Below are positions 1 to 12,311 of a stretch of 64,000 nt of DNA, in pieces. The first letter of the stretch is position 1; each line of letters starts with the position of its first letter. Position numbers and translations under genes: made by a program. The stretch lies in NCBI GenBank assembly GCA_038503065.1, contig JBCAMK010000008.1, positions 1,488,001-1,552,000 of the forward strand, given 5' to 3'. This stretch comes from Paragyromitra xinjiangensis. Lineage: Eukaryota > Ascomycota > Pezizomycetes > Pezizales > Discinaceae. The notes below the pieces were generated by a model. It was not told the origin of the DNA. It saw only the letters and a list, made by a program, of their open reading frames with translations, and did not search any database.

Positions 1-1427
1 GTCAGATTTTGGTAAGGGTTCTATACTGACGAGTGTTTGTACAGGGATTGAGACTAATGGTTGATTATATTAGTTTACGAACGACACTAATTACTGGCAA
101 AACAACTATTTCTACCACCCTTTTCAAAACTCGATCACGTTTTGGCAGTGGGGAGGAAAGGATATCGTCATTAAGGGAAAAGGAGAAATCAATGGTAATG
201 GGCAAGCCTGGTATGACGGGTTTGCAGGAAGGGAGATTTTGGTAGGAACCCCAGATCTGCCACTACCCCTCTAGGTAAATATTGACGCACTGCGTCGGCT
301 AGGATCCTAATAATGTCTATCTTCGTCCGAATCTATTCACCGCAGTCAACGCTAGTGGACTACTCATTGATGGCATCACATTCCGGAATTCCCCATGCTG
401 GACGAACTTCCTCATCACATCTCGTGACATTTTCTACAATGACGTTCTGATCGAGGCTCAATCCACCAACCAGGTTTGGATCTCCCAATACCAGCAGTAG
501 CAGAATTAAGCGATATCTAATCTTCTATCTCAGAACCTCCCTAAAAATACTGATGGATGGGATTCTTACAATGTGGATGGTCTTACTGTCACGAATGCTA
601 GAGTGAATATCGGTGATGACTGCTTCAGTCCAAAACCGAATACGACTAATATCTTCGTCCAAAACCTCTGGTGTAATGGTGAGTACTAAGGGAAATAATA
701 CATTATTAGTAGAGCGCTCATCGTTTTCTAGGTACCCATGGTGTGTCTATGGGGAGTATTGGCCAATACGCAGGTGTCCAGGATATTATTGAGAACGTCT
801 ATATTGAGAACGTGACTATGCTGAACGCTCAGGTTTGTCACCCCTCTCTTCTGTTTCCTTATTTACCACTATCTTGAGGAGATACTGATAAATATATGGC
901 TATTTGCTGACACAATTATTTGTAGAACGGAGCCAGACTCAAAGCCTGGGCTGGTGAAAACATCGGATATGGCAGAATGAACAACATCACATATAAAGAT
1001 TTCTACATAGAAAATGTCGACTACCCTCTTATCCTCACCCAGTGTTACTTCAACATCAATTCGGTCAGTATCACCCCACCCTAGACCGTCACACACCCAC
1101 TTCTCACTTCCCACTAATCCCTCGCCCATTTTCCAGACCGAATGCGCCGCACACCCTTCTGAGGTCAATATTTCCAACGTCACATTCCTCAATTTCTCCG
1201 GCATGAGTTCCGGCAATAGAGGAAGACTCGTAGTTGAAGTTATTTGTTCCCCGAATGCGGTGTGTGAAGATATCTACATGGACGGTATCGATATTAGCTC
1301 TCCTTTGGGCCCGCCGGTCTATACCTGTGATGGCGTTACAGGAGGTATTGGGGTGGATTGTGTTGCTTCTAATTCTACCGAAGCGATTGCAGCGCTGGCA
1401 ACTAAGCTTCCTAGCACAAACTTGTAG
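1..1427 (+). CDS. exo-polygalacturonase, GH28 (5' partial)
   Basis: A secreted pectinase that hydrolyses terminal galacturonic acid units from polygalacturonan outside the cell. The window starts inside the gene, so the signal peptide is missing. Exons that join in phase: 1-11, 74-241, 303-473, 534-678, 732-832, 926-1063 and 1137-1427. The spliced protein shows the GH28 set: WQWGGKD and GNGQAWYDG upstream, NTDGWD (catalytic Asp), GDDCFSPK (catalytic Asp pair), NGTHGVSMGSIG (catalytic His) and RLKAW. The NTDGWD form, the changes around GDDC and the many N-glycosylation sequons fit the exo-acting PgaX-like branch rather than endo-polygalacturonases; that sub-assignment is inference. All catalytic residues are present and no disruption is seen. 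Confidence 0.93.
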
Positions 1428-2079
1428 ATCCTAATCTCGTCAACCATTGGTACGCTGTTTATAATTAAATTTAGTTTTAGCTTAAATAGAAACTTTTGGC
1501 GCTGTTTAAGGCGGTACATGGGCGGTGCATCTACCTAGACTATACTTGGCTCAAAGAATAGCTCTGACATTCTACACAAACTTTGGTCATATGGACCTAA
1601 TTCATCCTTACGGGGAATTCAACTACCGACCGAAAGCTCTGGAATAGACTCCTTCACTAATTCTCACTCGTGTCTTGGCTTTATATCTTGAGAGTATGTT
1701 TCTGAATAGGTACTTCAGTCATTCTTTATTCGGGCGTCTATTTTCGGACGTAGTTGATCCTGCACACAAGGGTGCCCTTAGGGTTGACTAGAAGGCTAGA
1801 GAGAGAATAGAGAAATAAGATTTCTAGACCGAATTTCTGAAAGCTTCATCCTTTCTAAGGATATTCTTCACTTTAATGGCTTTGCTCACAAAGGTGAAGG
1901 ATCCATTTTTCGTTGACCAATTGGCGCAAAACCTATGTCTAGAATGTCGTCCAGGAAGTAGTACTGAGAAACCTTTGGGAACTTTTGAAATCATATTAGT
2001 TAAACAAAAACATGGGACGTTGAAGTTCCCTCTGTTCCTATTAACTATCTGATTTTTAAACTCCCAGGTACCAAAAACC
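1428..2079. other. intergenic region, no gene seen
   Basis: This lies between the convergent 3' ends of the pectinase and the minus-strand membrane-anchored protein. It presumably holds both terminators. The open frames here have no recognisable domain and no good splice structure. Confidence 0.5.
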
Positions 2080-4110
2080 TCAATCACAAACCCTACACCC
2101 TCCTTTTTCTTGGCAATTATGCGTGCCCCTACTTCTCTTGCTGCCCGCCTTAGCCCAGGTTGCGTAAGTAAACCCTGGATCCTTCCCAGACAATTTAGAT
2201 ACAAGCTTCACTTTACCCACCAATGGGGTCTCCAAGCTTCCATCTTGCAAAACACGTTTTTTCCCATCCGAAATATCCGTATCTTCTGCAGTAAAACCTT
2301 CGAACACTTTAGTTGCCTGTAATTGATTCCCCGGGGGTTTTTGTAACACAGGTAATGCCTGAGGGAAGTGACGAGGGTTGAGGAAAGTTTCATCCGGCGT
2401 AAAGTCCAACATTTTTTTCTCTAGAACCGCTTTGGTTTTCTTCACGCGAGGCGTCAAGACTCGCCGAGCTTCAAACAAGGGGAGTCTCTCTCTTGATGCA
2501 ACTAATCCTGGAACTTGTTTACTAATGCTATTGGACTCCATACTTGTTTGTGGTCTTGTAGGAAAACGCAGATTTTCAGCAGCCATGAGGTCGCTCGAGA
2601 GAACATATCCCGGGTTGATTGATCGTGAAGTTAAAGAAGCCGTAGTATCTTTATTTGATCTAAAGTTAGTAGGAATGAGGGAAGCTTTAGTACTACTAGC
2701 CTCTCCGAATGGGCGAGGCCTGCGAAAGAGAGAGTCTGGCGTAAAGTCAAGAGTCTTTGGGACTGGAAACGGCACTGGTATCGGACGGCCTTTAGCCCGT
2801 AGCAGCTTTTCTGAGGAGATGTAGGCAGGATTCACTATCCGATCGACTTTTGGTAAGTCATCTTTTTCACTCGTATGATAAGCTGTTCCAATCGAATCTG
2901 GACGGGGATTGAGGTAAAAATCGATTGGATCGAACGACGTTCGGCTCAGAGCATTGGGCAGTCCTTTTCTATCGGCTTTCTTATTTTTTAACATGGTTGC
3001 CAAAAATTTCGGAGCAAGTGTGGCTTTAGATTGTTGAGAACTTTGGAAAGTAGGATCTGGGGTAAAGCCGAACAAGTTTGAGATCTTTGAGAACCTAGGG
3101 CTTCTCTTATCATCGCTCTGATTACCTAATATCCCGACCGTAGACCCCTTGGTTACTTGAGGAGCATCAATGGATGGCAAAGCAGTTTTTGCTGCTAGCT
3201 CTTCATTTGTAAACCTCATAAATCCTCCCAGGGTAGGAGAAGTTACTTTTGATGTGTTACCCAAACCCCAGAAACTGTTACCGGTATCAAGCCTCCGGCT
3301 TTGCATCGTAGAACCTTCAGGATTGCTTATTTTATGGACCGAGGACGGTGTAGATTCCTTCTCCATTCCATATTCATGTGACCGAGCCGCCATATCCTTA
3401 ACAGGGGACTTGTTGATCGAAGGGATTTTTAGAATATCACGGCTGCTGCTTCCAGAATCATCGAGGTGCTTAATTCGCGATCTCTTGCTTTCCTTCAATC
3501 CCATTCCAGTTATTGCATCCGTATCAAATATTGCAGACCTGTCGACGGGAAAAGTCTTATAAGCTGAATCCCCAAGACCATCAGTGATAGCTACGCGATG
3601 AAGCACGTCGTGTATCGGCTCATGACCCGGAATTCGTCTGTCTCGGTCATTGTTTTCGTCCTTCGATATGTTAGGGTCTTTCAATCCACTGTAATCTGGG
3701 GTCTTATCGTCGTTAGACAGTAATTCTGAGCCAACCTTCTTCTCTGGGTATTCTTGATTCCGAAGTCGTGATGGCCCCCCAAGGGGCGACAATTCGTTTG
3801 CATCCAAAATCCCCTCATCAAAAAGGCTCTGTGAGCCACCAAGTTTTTGGTTTCCCTCTGGAGGGTATCTCTCATCGTGGCCCTTCATCTCGTCTAGGGG
3901 CATCGAGGGATTATTTAGGGATTTGTGCAGATTCAGGACCTCTTCTGTGTTATTATGCCCGGTTTCCAGGGAATTTTCATCTTGCTCGCCAGTCGGGCTG
4001 GCTTCTCGATCATCGCCCCCACAAGAGGCACACCAGGAGACGAAAAAACGCACTATCGCTAGCCCGGTACCAGCGATAGTGCTAAGTAATATCAACTTCA
4101 GGAACGACAT
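2080..4110 (-). CDS. membrane-anchored protein with alternating short motifs, function unknown
   Basis: An uninterrupted 676-codon frame that I do not recognise. Residues about 1-24 form one hydrophobic helix (MSFLKLILLSTIAGTGLAIV), a signal anchor or uncleaved signal, followed by a polar, Ser/Asp/Lys-rich and probably disordered chain. From residue about 300 two motif types recur. One is FTPD followed by a Phe and often Pro-Arg, near residues 346, 453 and 567, with a variant (FDPIDFYLNPRPD) near 393. The other is NP-A/G-Y with SS and a hydrophobic-charged helix, near 425 and 497, with a weaker relative (FMRFTNEELAA) near 300. The tail is Cys/Lys-rich (CQEKGGCRVCD). Such spaced motifs suggest repeated docking sites. 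A small 3' intron that would change the tail cannot be excluded. Confidence 0.75.
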   Translation of the reverse strand: MSFLKLILLSTIAGTGLAIVRFFVSWCASCGGDDREASPTGEQDENSLETGHNNTEEVLNLHKSLNNPSMPLDEMKGHDERYPPEGNQKLGGSQSLFDEGILDANELSPLGGPSRLRNQEYPEKKVGSELLSNDDKTPDYSGLKDPNISKDENNDRDRRIPGHEPIHDVLHRVAITDGLGDSAYKTFPVDRSAIFDTDAITGMGLKESKRSRIKHLDDSGSSSRDILKIPSINKSPVKDMAARSHEYGMEKESTPSSVHKISNPEGSTMQSRRLDTGNSFWGLGNTSKVTSPTLGGFMRFTNEELAAKTALPSIDAPQVTKGSTVGILGNQSDDKRSPRFSKISNLFGFTPDPTFQSSQQSKATLAPKFLATMLKNKKADRKGLPNALSRTSFDPIDFYLNPRPDSIGTAYHTSEKDDLPKVDRIVNPAYISSEKLLRAKGRPIPVPFPVPKTLDFTPDSLFRRPRPFGEASSTKASLIPTNFRSNKDTTASLTSRSINPGYVLSSDLMAAENLRFPTRPQTSMESNSISKQVPGLVASRERLPLFEARRVLTPRVKKTKAVLEKKMLDFTPDETFLNPRHFPQALPVLQKPPGNQLQATKVFEGFTAEDTDISDGKKRVLQDGSLETPLVGKVKLVSKLSGKDPGFTYATWAKAGSKRSRGTHNCQEKGGCRVCD

Positions 4111-5997
4111 TTTTCGCGGGAAATCCCCACTGGCCAGGTGGTTACGAGTGAAATGGGGACTGTTTGTGATCTAAGAACGGGGAGAGGGGAACATGGGTGG
4201 GTTGCTAGACGTCAAGAAAGCCAGTCACCACACTGGCACATGTAGTGACTGTAAGTGATTGGGCCAGTTTCTCTTCCAGCATAGGGTGGAAAAGGCCCTT
4301 AGATCCGCTGATTACTGAAGGAGAGTTTGTAGGCAGCAAATGCCTCTCATCGTTCGATCCAGCTACATGTTAATGTAGTTTAGTCCAATGGAAATTCTAG
4401 ATTCCAGCTTCAACCCCCACCACCACCCTGCCATGAAGAAAGTTAAGATAATCCCGATTAGCAATTTTTAATCGTTGACAATAGCTAGAACATGTAATTT
4501 TGGATTTCCTACCCAAGGATTTGGAATTGGAGCAACCGATGGCTGATATGGCACACTAGCTAGGGCAAGGGCTGTCACGCGTAGACTCAGGGTTAGGGTT
4601 CTCGCTTCCCACAATTAGCAAAAGAATCCGCTGGAGGGATCAACAAACCGTTAGTCATTAAATACAATGATAGAGCTGCCCTCCATATGTTTATAAGGAT
4701 AAATACCTTGTCAGAATGCGTGCTCGGCCCAAAGCAAGCCTGTATAGCCAAATTACCGCTGCTAGAAGAGTATTCACTTGGTAAGAATATTGGATTCGGT
4801 CCCGCGCATATATACATGTACCTCCGAGGCAACAGCCCCACCTGTTTCCATAGCATGTAAATACATGTACTCTAAGAGGTAGGAGATTGAACCCCGTGGT
4901 TGGGCATGGTATGTGCATGTAGTTCCCGCTGCAGAACTATACCCACAGCATCGATATAACGTTGTCATTTATTTCAACTATAGCTACTGCAATAAAGTAA
5001 AGCTATAACAATACATGTAGTTAGATAGGTGGTGTGAAGATTTGTGCACCCGCGGTAAGAACCATGTAGCCGCGTAACATTCTAATTAAATCATTTCCGA
5101 AGCAATGAGAGCGCAAGAATGGGTATCATGAGAGCTGGCAGAGCACTAATGGGTTTTTTCTTTCCCTTTCTTTCCCTTGCAAGATACCTGTCAAGGAGGC
5201 TGTATTTGAAGGTCATGACTGGGGGAGTCATCTATTCAAAACATTAATGTGTGACCTCCAACTTACACGTATGTATCCCAAAGCTACACGTGGATAGGAA
5301 GCGTGGTTAATGCATTTCCTCCCTCCCTCCGGAAGGAAATATTAAAAAAAAGACTAGGACATACAAAGGGTATGCACGTATCCACCATCAGCTCGTCAAG
5401 TAGAAAGAGCTAGAATTACAAGGAGAAAATGTGCAAGCCCGTGGCAAATAATTGACTCAGTACGGCTGGATCATGGAAAGATACATGTTCCGTGATCGAT
5501 ACTACATGTACCATTCCTGTTTCAGTCTTGTGTTCCAAAATTTTCAACCCCATACGGCGATATAATCATATGAGACTGACAACGAGACTAACAGCTCGAT
5601 GCTCCAATTCCCTTCGATCTGCATACAGCATACGGTAGAAAAGGTCGAAAACAGAGCTAATGTATGATAGTCCCGAACCTCAAGCCTCACGTTTCTCGAC
5701 CTTTTTCCGCCGTACGCTGTACGTGCACACATACACATACCCAATTTAGTTGAATGCAGTGCCATACACCAAGTTTAACTTCACTTAATCAAACTTGATT
5801 CCTTTCCTAAGGCACCTTTTCCAGATCCCCTTCGCAGGGATTGACACTCTTCGCCCAGTTTTCGCTGCCGACACTGTCTTCTAGTTAAGGCTGTCAAAGT
5901 AAACCGGCTAGTTGGCCCTTCCTCTCGATTCCTTCTGCTTCAACAGCACCTACATTATCAGTCCTCATACCCCCCTAGCATAGACCATTATCCATCC
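4111..5997. other. intergenic region with clustered TACATGTA palindromes
   Basis: About 1.9 kb upstream of two genes transcribed away from each other, so it should contain both promoters. No credible coding frame is seen. The palindrome TACATGTA occurs at 4813, 4862, 5012 and 5503, with several one-base variants. A polypyrimidine stretch lies at about 5155-5180. Confidence 0.5.
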
Positions 5998-7793
5998 ATG
6001 ACTCCACTGAAAATTCTCGTCTATCTCTTGATAAATTTTTTGCATTTCACCTGGGAGGTGTACGCTCAGGGTGTCACCGTGTCTGACAGTGATATATGTC
6101 AGCGGTATGGGCAGAGCAGTGAGTACTTCTCCTTCCATTTCGTTTTACAGCTCTAGAGTGCTCGGCCCTTAACATGGACACCTAGGCACTGTGATGGGGA
6201 ATAGGGTCTACTACGACGGTGGCTGGATCTCCAAAACGGCCGTCAAGGCATCCGGCGACGCTGCGCGTCAGGCAAAGCTTTTGGCTATCGACGTTTCCAT
6301 ATCATGGAAGACAAGTGAGGTTCAACTAGAACAGATTACAACAGCCCCAGGTAACTATTCAAGTTTCCGATGTCTAGAAATATGATCGTATTACTTACAT
6401 TGATGCTTTAACCAGTTCAGCATCTAACTGAGAACTCTGTCCTCTTTTCAGATACCAGTAGTCTCTATCAGTATGGCTACTTTCAAGACTTAACCAGTCT
6501 CTTCAAGACCTGGACACTGAGTACAACGGATGCATCTCCATCATGGAGTTCTTCAACTCCAAAGACCACAGGGCTTCAGACTCGAGGGAATAAGTTAATG
6601 TTTCCAGTTGGTAACTCCGGATATACCCAAGGAGGAGGGTTTGGTTACTCAGTGGGCGGTTCCAACGACGGAGTAATCAGTTTCTCGTCTAGTGTAATGC
6701 AATACGATTTAGAGAAACACCAAGTGGCCAATATCTCAGCCGGATTTACATCGATGTCGAAAGGCGCACTTGTTTACCTTCCTATCGGTGCCTCGGGTTC
6801 TTTGGTGTCACTCGGAGGATTGGACTCTAACAACAACCAGGTTAGTCTATCTATCCAAGACCTAATGATCCGCCTCTAATAGTCTTCCACGACGACCAGA
6901 TTTCACCAGAAAACGTTGCTATCTTTGACATCAGCGCTAAGAAATGGTATAGCCAGAAAGCCACCGGCGATTACCCTTCTTCCCTTATTTCTGGTACAGC
7001 AGTGGTTGTGGCTGCCTCAGACAGCTCTTCCTACAATATTTACGTTACAAATCCACTTGGGATGTTTGTTCTCTCGATCCCCTCGTTCACGTGGTACACA
7101 ACTTCGTCGACAGGTGATAATGCACCATGGCTGAGAGAAAGACCCAGCCTAAACGTAGTGGGCGGGACACAGTTGCTACTCTACGGGGGGCAAGATGGAA
7201 AAAACTGCGATACGCAAGCAGTTTATGTGTTCGACGCGATATCGTTGACCTGGAAAGATAATTATAACCCAAAGGCAGGGGGTTATTTGGTGCCAAGTGT
7301 AATTACAGATATTATCGGAGGGGACGGGGAAGGAGGTGCTTCCGTGAAAGAACCGCTGTCATGGGATAACAATGAGCTTCAAGCTCTTTTTTCGAGGCAA
7401 AACTCTCAAAGGACGACTACAATAGCCCAAACCCCAGTCCCTACCGATAGAAGTTCAGCTACGGCCACAACCTCAGACCCCGATAACCAAACGCCAACAC
7501 AGGACAGTAACGCGCAAGCAGGCGAAACCAAATCTACACTACCTCTCCCAGCTATTGTCGGAATATCCGTCGGTGGAATTGTTTCGATAGCAATTGTCAT
7601 CGCAATTTCTTGTGTCTATTGGCGTCGTCGTATCCCAACACCCGAGTCCCAAAACGAAACGAACCCCACCTCAGTCGAAGGTCCGTCAGAGTTACATGCA
7701 ACTGAAAAGTCGATTCACGAACTACACTCCCCTACTGCAGCTGAGAAAAATCACATTCCAGCCTACGCGGAATTGGAAGGCAGCCAATCTTGA
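5998..7793 (+). CDS. kelch-repeat single-pass membrane protein (copy 1)
   Basis: Exons 5998-6118, 6186-6350, 6452-6840 and 6900-7793 join in phase to 522 codons. The start at 5998 gives a signal peptide (LVYLLINFLHFTWEVYA) followed by mature sequence with early Cys. Residues about 30-390 hold beta-propeller blades of the kelch/galactose oxidase type: VYYDGGW, a glycine-rich blade, VYLPIGASGSLVSLGG, VAIFDISAKKWYSQKATG and LLLYGGQDG. A Thr/Ser/Pro-rich linker then leads to one transmembrane helix (AIVGISVGGIVSIAIVIAIS), a basic stop-transfer sequence (YWRRR) and a short cytoplasmic tail. Fungal proteins of this layout are usually annotated as kelch or galactose-oxidase central-domain cell-surface proteins; ligand and role are unknown. 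A second protein with the same layout is encoded at 38360-40567. Confidence 0.85.
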
Positions 7794-9278
7794 TTACAGT
7801 CAACAGCACAAGTAGCCACAGATTCGATCCAAGTCAATAAAACAGCTAGTTGCCCAGTCTTCCATATATTCAACCACCGGATTAATTGTCACCTAATCAC
7901 CCATCCAGTGGTGGAGTTACCATAGTAGCTAAGATGTCACTGGAAGTACCTATAGGAAGATATGAGGAAATATATGAGGAAATATGTCAGATGAAGTACA
8001 TAACGGCCCATAATAAATATTTGAGTTTTTCGCCGCTGGGTTGACTACATGTACTCTAACACCATTTCTTTACAATACTAATCCTAGGTGAATTATATTA
8101 TTCACGTGGGGTATAATAGCTACGATCTCGTTTTTGTCGCTCTAGCTTCTACCATCAAATGTGCTCCTGTCATGATGATCAGGGCCGCAGAATATACATG
8201 CACGCGCGAATTTGCGAATAAAGTTTACATAATTCATACCTATCCAAGATCTCAGAGCAAGTATACTCCCTACAACCCCCATCATTCCTCTGATATATTA
8301 TTGTAAATCTCAACCGACAGTTTGCGTGCCCGTAAATTCGGAATGAACTTTCTACCTAAGCCAAATTTAACAATTCAACACTATCTTAGGCCCGAGCCTA
8401 AGTCTTTTCTTCGAATAGGTACATAATAGAGTGAAGAATCAGAGTGAATCCAGTACCTGGTTAGGCACAGCCACACCAGCCACACCAGCCACACCAAAGG
8501 CAGGAAATTGTTCTCACATACACGAGGCCAGGTACCAGAAACGAATCACATGGTCGGAATATTAAGCCACACGACCCAGTTCAGAGCCAACGACATCCCA
8601 TTTCGTCCTGGACAATGGAGGAAACAAACCTATTAGCCAGATATCAACTAGTAGAATCATCAGAAAGGCATCTCTCCCAGCCAGATCTTTTGCGGGTCGT
8701 GAGATCCTTCGCTAGCTATGGCATCTTGGCATTCAAACCCCTACTTAGCCTCGGTACTCCACATAAACTTACAATTTCCGTGGCGGGACTGAAAGCAGAG
8801 TAGATTGATACTGAAACCGCTCGGATAAGGAAACTGCCAACCTCGAAAAAGAAGGAACTGCCGGATAAGCAACGGCCATCTTGCCTGAGAATTGAAAATT
8901 TAGGAAACCCCATCAGGCGATAGAAAAAAAACAGACTTATAAAGATTTGCGCAACATTACCGCTTCGGAACTTTCCCCGAGCACTTCTGCAGCTTCATAC
9001 CAATATTTTCGGCTGTAAACGCTTCTTGAGAGCCACCAATGTTTTTTAACTACCTAAACCAGTCGTAATGCATCCAGAAAGACTTCCAAAATTCGATTAG
9101 ACATCCGCACCTCGGGCTCCCCAGCGATGCAATTATGTACCCCGCAATCGATCAACAAGCTGGAAAAAAATTTACCTTTGAATGGCTTGTCATATCCCCT
9201 TTTACCTAGAATCATCTCATTTCTTCGATTTTTCCCCCGTGTTTTCCCTACCTGTGGCTCACGGAAAGGTTTAGAATC
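7794..9278. other. intergenic region with small tandem repeats
   Basis: This separates the kelch gene from the transporter. No supported gene is seen. It contains a short duplication of ATATGAGGAAAT near 7959-7985, one TACATGTA palindrome at 8046, and three copies of CCACACCAG at about 8470-8496. The promoter of the downstream transporter is presumably in the last few hundred bases. Confidence 0.5.
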
Positions 9279-11631
9279 ATGAGCAACTTAACTATCGAAG
9301 GGGTACAGAATTCTCCTCTGGCTCTTGGAATCGGTACCAAGTCCAGTGACGACAAGCTTCAAACATCTCTTCGTGAGGATGCCCCTTCAGTTAACAGATC
9401 AAGCCCAAGCTCCCAAAATGATGCATCCCCAGAAACCTCTGAGACCCCAACAGTTTGGATGTGGGTCTTGACATTCGTTGCTGGTATTAGCGGTGTAAGT
9501 GAATTTTGATTACGGAACTGGTGATAAGATTCGGGTGCTAACACTGAGAGATGGGAATAAGCTACTCTTCGGATATGACACGGGGTAATCACTTAAATCT
9601 CTCCAACAACATTTCTCCTCTTGAGCTGAAACTGACTGGAACCCTGCCTCAAGAGTGATTTCTGGTGCCCTCGTAGTAATTGGAGGAGATCTTGGACCTA
9701 CAGAGCTCTCGAGTCAGCAGAAGGAATTTATCACAGCTGCGACTTCTCTTGGCGCCCTCCTTGCTGGTATAGTATCAGGAGCCCTAGCAGATCAAATTGG
9801 AAGAAAATGGGTGGTCGCCATAGCGGATCTCATCTTCATAGCTGGAGCCGTGATTCAGGCCGTTTCTGGGAACGTGTGGTTAATGGTGGTTGGGTGAGAA
9901 ATATGTTTTTACCTCACCATTCAATCAGTTTCTAATTCTGTTGGGGGTTAAGGCGTTTTATCATTGGTATAGGCGTCGGATTGGCAAGCTTGATAGTGCC
10001 ACTATATCTTGCCGAATTATCACCAGTAAGTGCAATAAGCCTATATGGCCTCCATGGATCTAAACCACCTCGATGGTTTCCCCGCCCTACGCCACATCTA
10101 ACCTATCATGATTTACAAAGGCTCGATACCGCGGTCGAATGATAATCATTAACGTCCTATTCATCACTTTCGGTCAAGTCGTTGCCTACGCTATCGGCGC
10201 GGGCCTCACTCATGTTTCGAAAGGATGGCGGTAAGACCTCCCACGGCATATTTGTACGGGCAGTATCACATACTAAACTATCTTTTTGCTATAGTATCAT
10301 GGTTGGGATTGGCGCCATTCCTGCCGCAATTCAGTTCGTTATGTTATACTGGATCCCCGAAAGCCCCCGTTACCGTAAGTATTCCCATTAATCGTGAATC
10401 TAATATCCATAACTAACACAGATCTTACCATTAAAAGTAATCCGAAAAGGCCAAGAAGAGCGCGCGCGCGTCATCTTATCGCAGATATACAAGGGCGCTT
10501 CCGAAAGAGATATCGAGGAGAAAGTATCTTACATTAAGGACTTTACCGAAGACAGAAGGCCGGGGACAAAGTTGCAAAAGTTGCGAAGCGACTTTAAGAG
10601 CTTGTATACTGTGCCTTCCAATTTGAGAGCATTGATAATTGCATGTGGTTTACAAGGCATACAGGTAGCCCATAATTCATATTCCTCCGACATAACTAAG
10701 GGTTGTCGTGCTAAAATTCCGCAGCAATTCTCAGGTTTCAACTCTTTGATGTATTTGTACGTTAAAATCCCAAACCTTCCCCACACAGCAGCGTTTTTTC
10801 TTTTTTGAATTCTAACTAGCGAACGTTACAACAGTTCAGCGACGATCTTCAAGAGTGTGGGCTTTGCAAACCCCACAGCCGTCAGTATTATAGTCGCAGG
10901 CACCAACTTCATCATGACGGTATTGACTACCTTACCTTCTCCCCAAACAAACTTCCTTCTAAGCTTACTATGCCTATCTCTCAGTGCGTTACTTTCTGCA
11001 TTGTTGACAGAATCGGTCGAAGAAAAATCCTCATTGGCACTCTCTGGGGTTGCTCAGCAGGTAATTCCCCACCACTCAACCAAACTCGGTCATGCAAACC
11101 CACTAATTCGGCGTCATTCCCTATCAAGGCCTCACAATTTGCGCCATAGCATTTCACTACCTTCCACGCAACGCCGCCGGCGATGTCGAAACCACCGGCT
11201 CAAATCGCTGGGCTATCCTAATCTTAGTGAGCCAGATCATTTACGTGATGTTTTATGCCCTCGGAATCGGAAACATCGCGTGGGTTGGTCAAAGCGAAGT
11301 CTTCCCTTATAACGTCCGGGGTTTCGGGACCGGTATAGCAACGGCGACTAACTGGGCAGCCAACCTGGTTCTCGGTTCAACTTTCTTGACTATGATGGAC
11401 AGAATGACTCCTAGTGGAGCCTTTGGTTTCTACGCCTGTCTTTGCTTTGCTGGGTGGATTTTCGTGATCTTCTTGTATCCTGACTTGAGCGGGTTTACGC
11501 TAGAAGAGGTTGCCGATATCTTAAGCCAAAGTTTTGGGATCAAGGAAAGCAAAAGAAGACGAAAGGCTTTGAAGCAATTGGGGCAGGACGAATTAAGAAG
11601 ACTGGAGGAGGCCTTGAGAGAGAAGGTATAA
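9279..11631 (+). CDS. MFS sugar porter, myo-inositol transporter type
   Basis: A plasma-membrane proton-coupled transporter with 12 expected helices. Eleven exons join in phase to 554 codons: 9279-9494, 9562-9584, 9654-9893, 9953-10025, 10121-10230, 10295-10374, 10438-10664, 10725-10756, 10835-10919, 10985-11060 and 11129-11631. Sugar-porter signatures are clear: LLFGYDTG, the loop motif [25 protein letters not shown] with [28 protein letters not shown], the second DRIGRR and [11 protein letters not shown]. The run [19 protein letters not shown] and the tail [11 protein letters not shown] resemble fungal inositol permeases (Itr1/Itr2 type) more than hexose or quinate porters. The substrate is inferred from family resemblance only. 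The next gene downstream encodes a sugar isomerase-fold enzyme on the same strand, consistent with a catabolic pair. Confidence 0.93.
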
Positions 11632-12311
11632 TGGGATTTGCTAGAGATCATTAACGCTATTGAATCAGGCATGGGGCGAGCCCAAGCAAGTACAACTAAT
11701 TTACTGCAGGCGGGAGCCAGAGGTGGGATGGAGGAGGTATTCGGCGTTTGGGTTCTATTTGAGCGTATACTATCTATCCGTATACCTATACAGATGTAAA
11801 CTTCCTAGTATTAATAATAACGCATATCATCGCAAGCTCGGAAAAGGGACGCCCTGCAGCTGAGGCCGGCCATCTGCAGCAACACTGACCTTCTAACTGG
11901 TAGACACCAAATTTTAATCACCCCTGAGCCTGCCGCTTCTCAACTATTTAGCACCAACAACGATCTACAAGCCCAAACCCGCCAAGAAGGTGAAGCAAAA
12001 GCTCCACAGCTCTCGAAATCACAGATCACATAAGATCACTCGCGAGGCAGTGTTCTATTGCAGCAACCCCACACGCGAACAAAATGAGACCCGCAATCTT
12101 CATAAAACAATCCAACTGCCAAGGCCGTCAAAGAAACGCAATTATGACGACACTTTTACGCACTCACATAAAACTCCACGCGCCATGAACCACTATCGAC
12201 AACTTATCCCAAATAAACACCTCGCTGAGTATACGAGATCGATTTGCGCTCGAAAACAACAGACAGAAAACACTCAAAATTAATCTATATTCACTATTAC
12301 CCTGCAACAAA
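11632..12311. other. intergenic region between transporter and TIM-barrel gene
   Basis: About 680 bases, AT-rich, holding the transporter terminator and the promoter of the downstream enzyme. One open frame (11990-12283) has a composition unlike a folded protein and no splice-supported extension, so I did not call it. Confidence 0.45.

Noticed and set aside
1014..1427. 137-codon frame at the pectinase 3' end read as a separate gene
   Set aside because: It reads through the intron 1064-1136 and is only the last exon of the exo-polygalacturonase plus intron sequence.
11990..12283. 97-codon frame upstream of the TIM-barrel gene
   Set aside because: Low-complexity Lys/Asn/Thr/His composition, no domain, and it occupies the expected promoter and leader.
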